Source of the DNA: Cercis canadensis
Lineage: Eukaryota; Streptophyta; Magnoliopsida; Fabales; Fabaceae
Direction of reading: 5' to 3'
NCBI GenBank assembly: GCA_003255065.1
Contig: QAOA01006358.1
Location: 151,586 to 215,585, forward strand
DNA length: 64,000 nt
Shown here one piece after another: positions 23,711 to 34,603 of the stretch (positions are counted from its first letter, which is position 1; the number at the start of each line of letters is the position of its first letter). The notes beneath the pieces were generated by a model. It was not told the DNA's origin and searched no databases. It was given only the letters and a program-made list of their open reading frames with translations. Position numbers and translations under genes: made by a program.

Positions 23711-26690
23711 CCCCCTCAAACTCAAAGGTCTTGGAAGAACAGTGAGTTTTCTCCTGTTAGACAGAAAATGCTTGGTTGAGAGAGGCTTAGTGAGCATGTC
23801 AACCAATTGATCTACAGAAGGCACATGACAGAGAAAGAGAGACTTGTTAAGCAACTTTTCCCTTACAAAATGGCAATCAATCTCAATGTGTTTTGTACGA
23901 GCATGCAACACAGGATTTGCCGCAAGGAAGGTGGCACTAAGATTGTCACATAGCAGCAGAGGAGCAGCAGGCAATGGGAAACAAAGCTCTTTAAGCAGGG
24001 ACTGAAGCCACAATAGCTCAGAGGTGGCATTGGCCAAGGCCCTGTACTCAACCTTAGTACTAGATCGAGCCACCACTTTTTGTTTACCAGAGGACCAAGA
24101 AATGAGACTTGCTCCAAGAAAAATGGCATGGCCACTGGTGCTGCGCCTGTCATCAGGACAACCAGCCCAGTCTGAGTCCGAATATACCAGGAGGGGTAAA
24201 GAACGAGAGGTGACTATGGTAAGGCCTTTGAGGTATTTGAGTAGTCTCTTGGCAGCCTACATATGAATATCTGTAGGAGCACTCATGAACTGACAAAGCT
24301 TGTTGATATAAAATGCTATGTCAGGCCTAGTGATGGTGCAATATTGCAAGGCTCCTACTATGCTTCGATATAGAAGAGGTTGAGCCAATAGCTCACCATC
24401 AGTAAGGGACAGAACTTGAGAGCTCACCATGGGAGTAGCAGCTGGTTTGGAATTATCAAGACCAACTCTATGCAGCAAATCAATGATGTATTTTTCCTGT
24501 GACAGATGCAAAGTCTTAAAGGTTCTATCAACTTCAATGCCCAAAAAATAATGAAGGGATCCTAAATCCTTTAAGGCAAACTCAGAATTGAGAGAGTGAA
24601 CTAGCTTCTGGAGAAACTGAAGACTAGAACCTGTGAGAATGATGTCATCGACATAAACTAGCAGGTAAACCACTTCTTTAGATGAGTGAAACGTAAATAA
24701 TAAGTTATCTGATACAGTACATGTGAAGCCCCATTGCAGAAGAGTCAATTTTAGTTTTGTAAACCATGCTCTTGAAGCTTGCTTTAAACCATATAAAGCT
24801 TTCCTCAATCTGCACACATGGTGAGGAAACCTGGAATCTTCAAAGCCTTGTGGTTGTCTCATGTAGACTTCTTCACTGAGATCACCATTTAGAAAGGCAT
24901 TGTTGACATCAAGCTGCTGAATGAGCCAACCTTTGGAGAGAGCAATAGTAAGAACCACTCTAATGGTAGCTGGCTTCACCACAGGACTGAATGTCTCGAA
25001 GTAATCAATGTCATAGGTCTGAGTAAACCCCTGAGCAACTAACCGGGCTTTATACCTCTCAATAGTTCCATCAAGATTGTATTTAAGCTTGTAAACCCAT
25101 CTGCAGCCTACAACGTTCTTATCAGCAGGGCAGGGAACAAGATCCCATGTGTTAGTGGCTTGCAAGGCTTTGAATTCTCTGGCCATAGCATCAATCCAAT
25201 CAAGAACTTTGATGGCCTGATTATAAGTAGAAGGTTCTGATGGAGGCAAGGCATAAGCTGTGGTGTATGCCTTTGGCTTAAAAATCTCATTTTGACTTCT
25301 AGTGATCATTTTGGAAGGGACTGAAGCTGAAGAATAACCTATAGGTGCATCTGAAGGTGCAGGTACAGTAGGTAAGGTGATGGATTCTGGGGAAACTGAA
25401 GAGACAGGGTCAACAAGATGAAAAGATGATTCTGCAAATAGTTCAACAGAACCAGAAGGGATATTATCAGAGGAATATATAGACCTGGCAGTAGGCCTAA
25501 GTAGAGACAAGGGAACTGTAGGTGGTATTGTAACAGGAATGATTGAATCTAAAGAAGAAGAAAGAATGGAAGAAACTTGTGACTGAAATGGAAAAACAGA
25601 TTCAGCAAACACAACATGCCTTGAGATGTAAATGCGTTTAGACTGCATATCAAGGCATAAAAATCCTTTATGCTTATTACTGTAACCTAAGAAACAGCAA
25701 GAGGCAGATCTAGGTTCTAACTTATGAGATCGATAAGGTCTCAAATAAGGAAAACACAGAGAGCCAAATGTTTTAACCTATGTCAAGTCAGGCTTTTTTT
25801 TTGATATAACATGTCATATGGAGATTTATGCAGTAAAACAGTAGTAGGAAGTCTGTTGATGAGGTACACTGCGGTTTGGAAGGCAAATGGCCAGTACTTA
25901 GTTGGAATACTAGCAGTAGTAAGCAAGGACAAACCAGTTTCAACCACATGCTTGTTTTTCCTCTCAACAATATCATTCTGCTAAGGTGTATATGGACAAG
26001 AGAATCTATGCTTCATACCAAGACTCTTAAGCAGTTGATCAAATGCAACAAACTCACCTCCAAAATCAATTTGAAGCACCTTGATTTTGCAGTCAAACTG
26101 TCTCTCTACCATAGTTTGAAATCTTCGAAAAACCCCTAAGGTATCAGATTTAGATTTCAACAAATAAATCCAAGAAAACCTACTGTAATCATCAATCAAT
26201 AACAGAAAATAGCAAGCCTCATTTACAGCACAACAAGAAGGAGAACCCCATAAGTCAGCATGTATCAAATCAAAAGGCTTTATTACTCTAGTTGTTGACT
26301 TTACAAAGGGTAATCGATGACTTTTGGCCAACTGACAAGAACTGCAAATAGGTGCATTTTGGAATGAAAAACAAGGCAAATGACACTGAGTTCTAACCCT
26401 ATTAACTACCTCAATAGCAGGGTGACCAAGTTTGTTATGCCATAATTCCAAATCAGAAACATTTTTATTTGAACTCAAACTAAAAACTTGAAAAGTTGTA
26501 GCAACAGATTTATTTGAAGAAGTATTGTCAGACATTTGAGAAGTCAGAACTTTGTACATTCCTTGATCACTGATTCCTTGGAGCAGCACCTCGTGGGTTG
26601 TCTGATCCTTCACAAGAAAGCAAGATGAATGGAACTCTATATAAGCAGCATTATCTTGACATAATTTCTGGACACTAACCAAATTAGCAT
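23711..26690 (-). pseudogene. Copia pol remnant (integrase, RT, RNase H)
   Basis: The minus-strand frame begins in the GAG-pre-integrase segment. Integrase follows with its zinc-binding His/Cys set (HNKLGHP ... CSSCQLAK) and the acidic triad positions visible in the HADLWG, QIDFGGEF and NDIVERK segments. Reverse transcriptase shows YVDD, and RNase H shows the DSDWAGCPDDRRSTSG segment. Disabling changes are stops at 25981-25983 and around 25776, a frameshift in an A-run near 25797, and a stop at 24257-24259 between RT and RNase H. It cannot make a full polyprotein. Reported as a broken mobile-element gene only. Confidence 0.9.
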
Positions 26691-26694
26691 AAAT

Positions 26695-26760
26695 TTAATC
26701 ATAAGAAGGCCTCAGATGATGGAGGGTAGTGCGTGGTCATCATGCTGACGTGTTCAAGTT
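26695..26760 (+). repeat. Inverted U3 fragment inside the copia element
   Basis: These 66 bases match the outer end of the LTR (U3 start, compare 23630-23708) but in the opposite orientation to both LTRs. They sit exactly at the junction between the gag remnant and the pol remnant. The version resembles the 5' LTR variant because it lacks the 13-base insertion of the 3' LTR. Confidence 0.8.
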
Positions 26761-26848
26761 TGATAGTCAGAGATTGGCCAAACATTGGAAGTGCAGGATT
26801 CCCAGATTCGAGCAATGAAGACACAGAAGATGAACTGCATTCTGCCAT
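26755..26848 (-). pseudogene. Copia gag remnant (N terminus only)
   Basis: From an ATG at 26846-26848, just inside the primer-binding site, about 30 codons read like a copia gag start (MAECSSSS... LPMFGQSLTIKL). They then run into the inverted U3 fragment. The remaining gag and protease are deleted. Confidence 0.65.
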
Positions 26849-26855
26849 TAAGAAC

Positions 26856-26867
26856 GCTTTGATACCA
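26856..26867 (-). other. Primer-binding site of the copia element
   Basis: TGGTATCAAAGC on the minus strand, directly next to the 5' LTR. It is one base off the common plant TGGTATCAGAGC site complementary to initiator tRNA-Met. Confidence 0.85.
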
Positions 26868-27201
26868 TGTAAGATTCAGCAGAAGAAAGAAGATGATCCT
26901 TGAGCAGGTGTAGCAGACACAACTACCAGAAGTATAAACCAGAAAATACCAGAAACGAAGAATATGAACACTCTGTATGAGCAAGAGAGAGAAGAGAAAA
27001 AATGGAATGTAGCACTCTTGATCTGAATCTAGATCAAAGAAAATGAATATTGTATTGATTGTTAAGTTTCAATTGCATGAACGTATATATAAGACAAAAG
27101 GCTTCCTTTAGAAGCTTTACACACTTGCATAACTGAATCAGTTAATAACTAACTTATACTAACTTGCCAGCTAACATTTCTAACAACTTGAACACGTCAG
27201 C
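26868..27201 (-). repeat. 5' LTR of the copia element (truncated at N)
   Basis: Matches 23311-23644 closely. The outer U3 part (about 60 bases) is absent because the sequence changes at the N at 27202. Confidence 0.85.
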
Positions 27202-27202
27202 N

Positions 27203-28010
27203 ATTAAGTTTAACTTGCATATTATTGTATGAAATTACATTCTTCCTCTCTCAATTTGCACACTAACCAAGTTCTATTGAAAAGAATTGCATTAAATTGA
27301 ATTATACTCTTTAATTTTGCACTGATTCTATGAAATTGAATTAGGATCTTTTTACTTTACCCTTGAAGAAGTTTAAATGAAAATTTTGAATTGCATGAAC
27401 TAAATTAGTAAAATAATATTATGCTATGTTCACTATACTTAGGCTCACACTAGTAAAATCTTCATCTCATTTGACACTAATTAAGTTTATATGAAATGAA
27501 ATTATATTTCACTTTATCAATTTGAATAAACTTAAAATGAAAAATGATATGAAATTGAGTCGAGACTTTTAAAATATCTTTTTTTGGATACATTTTAAAG
27601 TGAACTAATTTAATGAAATTGAAACACCTTGAAATAAAACTTCGAAATGCAGAGTATTTTAGGGCATGTTTGTTTTGGTTATTTCTTGTTTTCATTTTCA
27701 ACAAAAATAGAAAATGGGTTTGAAAATGTGTTTGATTGAGTTTAATGAAAATATTTCTTAAATTGGGCCAAAATCTAAAAACTTAAAAAAGATATTTTCA
27801 CTATTTCCTTCTCAAATCTTTGAAAACAGGAAATGAAAAATGAAATGCCCAAGATCCAAATCATGCTTAATTCTATCTAATGGAATTTTTATTTTTGGTG
27901 TAATTAGGATAACTATTTCATATCTCATTCAATTTCCTTCTCCCTTTACACATACACCTATGTTATCTCCCTTCTCTTTTTTAGTTTATGCTAATAGGGT
28001 TCATCAAATC
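27203..28010. other. Intergenic, AT-rich
   Basis: No gene or element recognised between the truncated copia 5' LTR and the SINE. The bases just before 28011 form the left target duplication of the SINE. Confidence 0.4.
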
Positions 28011-28213
28011 TTTTTTTTTTTTGGTGATCAAAAGTTTAGAGTGAGGGGAGACTACCTCATTTCAAGGTCAGGGCATGCCACTAGCCTTAATGAGAACTTA
28101 CAGTGATATTTATAGATTACTTACTAAAGAAAAATTGTCTGTGGTGGAATTCGAACCTAGGCTTTACTAACAAAGTAATTTGATCCTTACTAATTGAACC
28201 AACTCCCATTGGC
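28011..28213 (-). mobile_element. tRNA-derived SINE with 15-bp target duplication
   Basis: On the minus strand a head with an A-box-like TGGTTCAATTAGTAAGG and a B-box GGTTCGAATTCC is followed by a conserved body and a terminal A-tract (T-run 28011-28022). It is flanked by AGGGTTCATCAAATC (27996-28010) and the same sequence with one mismatch (28214-28228). Partial relatives lie at about 33086-33260 and 54962-55135, so it is a family. Confidence 0.8.
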
Positions 28214-28228
28214 AGGGTTCATGAAATC

Positions 28229-29012
28229 TAGTGTCTTGAATAGGTGTTATAGCTTCATTATAACATTAATATATGATCTCTTGTTGGGAAATAAAAAAAA
28301 AAAAAAAAGAGCTTATATCCCACACCATGTGGGATTTTACCACACATGAGAATCCAATGATGTTGGAACACTAAGTAGCATGTGACTAAGTGGTATTGAG
28401 ATAATCTTTAGAGTTTATGGGTTCTATATATGTTTAAATTCAAAATTGTAGTTAAAAGTATCAAAAAAATTATGTTGGAACAAAACAAATTTTTAATTTT
28501 GATATCACTGCAAAAATTTCAAAAAACCAACTCCCTAAGTTTTTTCTCATCCACCTCTTTTAGGTTTCCTTTTGTGTGCTTTATGACTACTTATTTTCGC
28601 TGTTATGGTTGGCGATGTTGGATTATGTCGCTTAAATTCTAGTACTTCTTAATATAAAAAGGACAGTTAATGGGACAGAGGATCCATGTCCAATGTCTGG
28701 ATATCTGAGTTACATTGATACCCCATAGGCACAAATGCAGTCCGAAGATCACATATACATATACAAAGAAAACTGATCATTATCAGTTAACATAATTAGC
28801 ACTCTACATTCTCCATCAAAAAGGCACTCTATTAACACCCAAAAACACACAAACTCTCCCTCTTCCTCCCTTGTCTCAGTTTGCATGCCTGATAACAATC
28901 TCACAATAAAATTGAAAAAGAAAAAGAAAAAACACTCAGATAGACAATGGACAGCATACTTTCAGTACTTTACTTCCCTCTCTTTTATTTAATCTTCTAG
29001 TTTCCTAATACC
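28229..29012. other. Intergenic / 3' flank of MATE gene B
   Basis: No gene recognised. The part near 28700-29012 probably contains the 3' untranslated region of MATE gene B. Confidence 0.4.
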
Positions 29013-32000
29013 TCATATTAATCCATTATGAGCTTTAATTGACTTGTCAACTATTCTCTGCCTCGCTTTGGTTGCCTGCAATGACCACAAGATACAATGT
29101 TTTTAGAGCTACTTACTAGTGTTATAAGTGACAATCTAGAGATTTTATACAGTGAAATACAGTAGAAGTAAAATGAACCTCTTTCTGCCAATCTTTGAAT
29201 GCTGTTACAACGGCAAGTATAATTGCTTGTGAAAGAGAGCCTGTTAATGTTCCCATCCAGAGTCCCTTGGCATTTAAATGTAGACCAAAACCCAATAAGG
29301 CAGCTATGGGAACCCCCACAAGATAATATGCTCCAAGGTTGACACAAGCCCCTATTTGCTGAAATCCACCGCCTCGCGCAATCCCTGATACAAGCAACAA
29401 AGTTATGGCTTCCTCATTCTGCTTAAATTTATTAATTTGCTGCTGAATTGTGGTTAATTTGACATGCTCAGTTTGAAAGTGAAGAATAGAGATGGACTCA
29501 GAAAAAAGAAACTAACCAGAAAGTATTCCTGTTAAACTATCGGAGCTAACAGACAGACAAAGAAGGGGAACCATGATCCACCGCCTCGCGCAATCCCTGA
29601 TACAAGCAACAAAGTTATGACTTTCTCATTTTGCTTAAATTTATTAATTTGCTGCAGAATTGTGGTTCATTTGACATGCTCAGTTTGGAAGTGAAGAATA
29701 GAGATGGACTCAGAAAAAAGAAACTAACCAGAAAGTATTCCTATTAAACTATCCGAGCTAACAGACAGACAAAGAAGGGGAACCATGTCTGCAACATAAT
29801 CCACAACTTCCTTGTCATTGCTATAAGCATATCCCAAGATATTACGGCAGCAAAAAAAAACACTGCTCAAAATAACAGCCTCTGCAATTCCAAGAATCAT
29901 AACAACTCGAACAGCAGCTCGAGCTGCCTTTGCATTCCCTGCTCCTAATTCATTTGAAACCCGGGTACTGCACAACAGAATTCATGGGATTTTTTGCAGT
30001 GTAAGCAAATATTATGGCTTTATCATTGTAGATGATCTTAGATTCTTATAAACGGATTTAGAGAAAACCTTGCTGCAGCACCAACACCATATGGAATGAA
30101 ATAGTGCAATGAAGTAGTGTTAAGACTGCCAAGATATTGAGAAAAGTCAGAGGGACTGATAAAGTGTTTGGAATTGTCAAAACTATATAATTCAAGTAAT
30201 TTCTAAATAAATTCATTCATGAAACTGATTTGCATTCATATTAATTCAATTCAATTCATTTAAAATTCATTTTGTATGTAATACATGATGATTCGTGAAT
30301 CCTACCACTTTTGATAGAATTTGCAAATCATTCTTTTCCAATGATTCATTTCATTTTTAGTTAACAAGTATCGAAAACACACTCTAGTTTTCTCATTGGT
30401 TCATGAGGATTTAACTGAAAGGAAATTTACCAGATAGATAGAACTGAGGTTTCGAGTTGTGGATTAGGTAAAAGGCCAGCAAGTAACGTAAGTAGCTCGA
30501 ATGACCACCATTCCAAACTAAACACATTGAAACAAGAAAGCATTAGAAGAAGAATAGAAAACAAAACAAAACTAGAGAGCACCATTGTCTTCCAAGAGAT
30601 GTAAAGTTATAGATTACCAAAACATCAGTCCAGATGGAATAGCAAATTGAAGGAACTCTGCAATGCTTAGTAAAGCATTTCTAGACAACACAATCCTTGT
30701 TTTCTCACATGCTGAAGAATACTTCATATAAAGTCCAAGCCCAATTGCATTCAACCAATATGAAACTCCAATAGCTAATGCTGCTCCAACATGTTCCAGT
30801 CCCAATTTAAATACCATAACCCAACAAATAGGTACATGCAAACATAGAGCAGCAACTGAGCTGAAAACCATGGGAAAGATCATACTCTGAGTCTGGAAGT
30901 AGCGAACCAAGGATTGAAGAACAGCATAGCCGAATAATGCAGGAATCAGGTATGTGCAGTATATGCGAGCTGCATATGAAATTTCGGGGTCTTGACCACA
31001 TAGCATAAGTATTTTATCCATGAATATCCACAGGAGAGATATTGGGAAACAAACCAAAATCAGAGTGATTAGTGCACAGCAAGTGTAGTTTCCAAGCTTT
31101 CTAAATTCCTGAGCTCCATAGGTTTGGCCACCTAAAGTTTCCAATGCACCAGCCATTCCTAGCTGCAAGGCATTTTCAATCAAGAACATGAAAGGCACAA
31201 GATTTATTTAGAAGCAATAAAAAACTATCCCCTGTCAACAGCTCTTGAATGTGCAAAATGTCTTAAAACACCGAAGACACTAGAGAAGTTTACAGGAACA
31301 ATTTGAACTGCAGGATAACATGTAATCTAAAGGAACTAACAATCCTGTAAATATAACAGTAATTTATGCCAAAAAGGTCATGATATCGAACCGACATAGA
31401 AGATCGGCAGCCGCCTTCTCCCCGAGTAAGCATAAGCACAAGAATCATGCTACCAATACGATTCTTGCATTTATAACTATGCACAAGTATAGAAGTGGCT
31501 CTATCGAAATTTAATAGAAAAAATAGTTTAAGTGCGACCACCCGTATAATTATAAATGCAAGAGTTGTGTTACTACTATTACTCATAACCAGATCGGATA
31601 ACTTCTAAATTGAAGAATTCTGTCTGCTCTCCAAAAGGAATGTTGTCTTTAATAGAGGCACACAGTCTTCAACATCATCTGCAGTATAATCACACAGTCA
31701 CTTCCACCTTTTAACTTCAACTTACATATTTTTGTTTTCTTTTTCTTTTTTTCCTTTTATCTGCTTATGAAACCCTAAGCCTAAGCCCTCTTATATATTG
31801 GCTTCCAAGTACAACATAATTTATGCCTATGTTACAACCTTTCTCACAATCCATCATAAAATTAGCCCAAAAAAAAAGTGAATCAGTTAAGCATCTAACA
31901 AAATGCTCACCTATTATATAATTTTTTTAATTTTTTCCCATGACACAATTAATAGACCAAGAAATTATACAAATACAGCAAAAAGATGCTTCTTTTAGCC

Positions 32001-32364
32001 CCATGTAAATCCAATAGACACTATTTAATTAGTGAAATTTCAACAAGGAGGAAAGTGTGTGAAGCTAAAATGGGTGTATAGAATTGGAAGCAGAGAACGA
32101 GAGAGAAGGGTTTACAAGGACACTGAAGCCAGTAACTTCGGCAAAAGAGGAGGCAATGGCAACCCCAGAGAAGGAGAGTTTCCCAACATGTCCCACCATC
32201 ATCAAGGACACAACTTGCAGAAGGTACTGAGACACTGTCACAGCCACCATTGGAGCTGCCATGGATCCCACCCTCTTTAGCTCTTGGAAAAATGAACTCT
32301 CTGATGCCACCCCATTATTTTCTTCAATCTTTGCTAGGAATGGTGCTGCCTCTTCCTTTCCCAT
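29013..32364 (-). CDS. MATE efflux transporter (DETOXIFICATION 16-like), gene B
   Basis: Seven exons on the minus strand: 32116-32364, 30618-31162, 30431-30517, 30069-30125, 29729-29967, 29179-29384 and 29013-29075. They have GT-AG borders and the same phases and internal lengths (545, 87, 57, 239 and 206 bp) as genes A and C, giving 481 residues. Family signatures are [39 protein letters not shown] and [11 protein letters not shown]. One difference is Gly for the usual Cys in LETLGGQ. Intron 5 contains the end of exon 5 and the start of exon 6 again because of a 212-bp tandem duplication (29364-29787), so correct splicing must skip a cryptic 80-bp exon. Presumed proton-coupled exporter; substrate unknown. 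Confidence 0.92.
29364..29787. repeat. 212-bp tandem duplication spanning an exon-intron-exon junction
   Basis: Copies at 29364-29575 and 29576-29787 differ at about 8 of 212 positions. Each contains the first bases of exon 6, all of intron 5 and the last 59 or so bases of exon 5 of MATE gene B. The divergence argues against an assembly artefact. The junction fuses exon-6 start to exon-5 end without an intron, with acceptor and donor both intact (29517-29596). Confidence 0.9.
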
Positions 32365-33056
32365 CTCTCTATGCTAGGCAAGGTTGTTCAATCATCCAAC
32401 AAGTGTGAAGGAAGAGGAAATTTATAGGAGCAGAACTTTCACTTATGGTCAATTAAATGCACTGCCAATAATCAAAAACCATGTGGATTCCGTGTTCGAG
32501 AAATCAAAGGACGAGACACTGTTTAAAAGAAATTGTAACAAAGAAAAGAAAGGAGTAAAATGTGTTGAGTCTCAAATTTTTTTTTTTTTGTATTATTTAA
32601 GTTTTTTTTTTTATAGTTTACAAAGTCCAATAAAATGATACTTATTTGAATTAATATTTAGGTTTTTGTAAAATATTGTTTTTATTAAATTTTTTTAACT
32701 TTGATGGACTCAAGTTATAAAAAAAAATCTTTTAAAAATACTAAGTAAATTTTTAATTAAGGACTAAATAACATTTTACGTTAAAAGAAAAAAAACCAAC
32801 CAACTAAGTAACAAACAAACTAACAAAATCAACAAATAGAAATGAAGAAGAGAAGAACCGTGAGAGAGCATAGTACGATATTTAGCTTTTTAACAAAGAT
32901 CGTGATTATCCAGCATCACATTCTCTCACCATCGTCCCACCGCGTGTATCACGAAGTTCTATTTTTTTTCCATTTTCTTTTATTTATTTATTTATTTATT
33001 TATTATTATTATTATTTTGAGTATATATAGAATCTCAAAAAGAAACAGCTTAAAAG

Positions 33057-33085
<29 letters not shown>
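32365..33085. other. Upstream region of MATE gene B; microsatellites
   Basis: Putative promoter and intergenic sequence. Contains TTTA/TTA repeats (about 32978-33016) and an (AT)n run (about 33061-33087). No definite regulatory site called. Confidence 0.4.
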
Positions 33086-33091
<6 letters not shown>

Positions 33092-33260
33092 TTAGAATAA
33101 AAAGAAGCTACTCTAAATTAGGAGTTATCACACGCTTTAATAAGATTTTACAGTAGCATTTACATATTACTTATCAAAGGGACACTACTAATAACAAGAA
33201 TCCAATTTAAGCCTTATTGGCGAAGAACTTCAATTCTTACCAACTAAATTAACCCCATTA
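33086..33260 (-). mobile_element. Decayed SINE copy (relative of 28011-28213)
   Basis: Shares the body sequence starting AAAGTTTAGA, a CTTTAATRAG-type segment and the internal-promoter end. It is diverged by small changes and has no clear target duplication. Confidence 0.5.
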
Positions 33261-33649
33261 AAAATAACTCCAAAATTTGTAAGGTTTTTCTACCTTACAC
33301 CACCTTAAGGTGGTATCAGATGACTTTTTACATAGTTTTAATCCAAATTATATTATTTTGGTATAGTTAATATAATTTATAAAAAAAAATTAGTAGATCT
33401 AGTAAAATTTATATTATACTAACTATATCAGTTTAATACAATATAACTCAAATTCATAATATAAAATTCTTGAGATGGGACTTATATCACATCACACAAG
33501 TGTAGGATAGAAGTACCCAAAATTTTATCCATTAATAAAAACCAAATTATGAACTGATTGATTAGATAGTTGATTTTTATTGAGCTAAACTCATTAAGCA
33601 ATATTACTTGCACATGTTTATTTCAAATTTTTCACAATTTTTTCAAAGA

Positions 33650-34539
33650 NNNNNNNNNNNNNNNNNNNNNNNNNNNNNNNNNNNNNNNNNNNNNNNNNNN
33701 NNNNNNNNNNNNNNNNNNNNNNNNNNNNNNNNNNNNNNNNNNNNNNNNNNNNNNNNNNNNNNNNNNNNNNNNNNNNNNNNNNNNNNNNNNNNNNNNNNNN
33801 NNNNNNNNNNNNNNNNNNNNNNNNNNNNNNNNNNNNNNNNNNNNNNNNNNNNNNNNNNNNNNNNNNNNNNNNNNNNNNNNNNNNNNNNNNNNNNNNNNNN
33901 NNNNNNNNNNNNNNNNNNNNNNNNNNNNNNNNNNNNNNNNNNNNNNNNNNNNNNNNNNNNNNNNNNNNNNNNNNNNNNNNNNNNNNNNNNNNNNNNNNNN
34001 NNNNNNNNNNNNNNNNNNNNNNNNNNNNNNNNNNNNNNNNNNNNNNNNNNNNNNNNNNNNNNNNNNNNNNNNNNNNNNNNNNNNNNNNNNNNNNNNNNNN
34101 NNNNNNNNNNNNNNNNNNNNNNNNNNNNNNNNNNNNNNNNNNNNNNNNNNNNNNNNNNNNNNNNNNNNNNNNNNNNNNNNNNNNNNNNNNNNNNNNNNNN
34201 NNNNNNNNNNNNNNNNNNNNNNNNNNNNNNNNNNNNNNNNNNNNNNNNNNNNNNNNNNNNNNNNNNNNNNNNNNNNNNNNNNNNNNNNNNNNNNNNNNNN
34301 NNNNNNNNNNNNNNNNNNNNNNNNNNNNNNNNNNNNNNNNNNNNNNNNNNNNNNNNNNNNNNNNNNNNNNNNNNNNNNNNNNNNNNNNNNNNNNNNNNNN
34401 NNNNNNNNNNNNNNNNNNNNNNNNNNNNNNNNNNNNNNNNNNNNNNNNNNNNNNNNNNNNNNNNNNNNNNNNNNNNNNNNNNNNNNNNNNNNNNNNNNNN
34501 NNNNNNNNNNNNNNNNNNNNNNNNNNNNNNNNNNNNNNN
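33650..34539. other. Assembly gap (890 Ns)
   Basis: Run of 890 unknown bases, followed directly by a homopolymer of about 62 A (34540-34601) that probably caused the break. Apparent open frames crossing it have no meaning. Confidence 0.99.

Positions 34540-34601
<62 letters not shown>

Positions 34602-34603
<2 letters not shown>

Larger units (their letters stand above)
23311..27201 (-). mobile_element. Degenerate Ty1/copia LTR retrotransposon
   Basis: LTR retrotransposon in minus orientation. The 3' LTR is 23311-23708, and the 5' LTR starts at 26868 and is cut at an N (27202) after 334 bases. The primer site TGGTATCAAAGC (26856-26867), next to the 5' LTR, fits initiator methionine tRNA. A G-rich polypurine tract (23709-23723) precedes the 3' LTR. 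Order integrase, reverse transcriptase, RNase H marks it as copia. Over the 332 comparable LTR bases I see about four differences, all transitions, so the insertion is fairly young. Most of gag and all of protease are missing. No target duplication could be checked because of the N. Confidence 0.93.

Noticed and set aside
34540-34601. Run of about 62 A as a possible retroposon tail
   Set aside because: It touches the assembly gap, so neither its length nor its origin can be judged.
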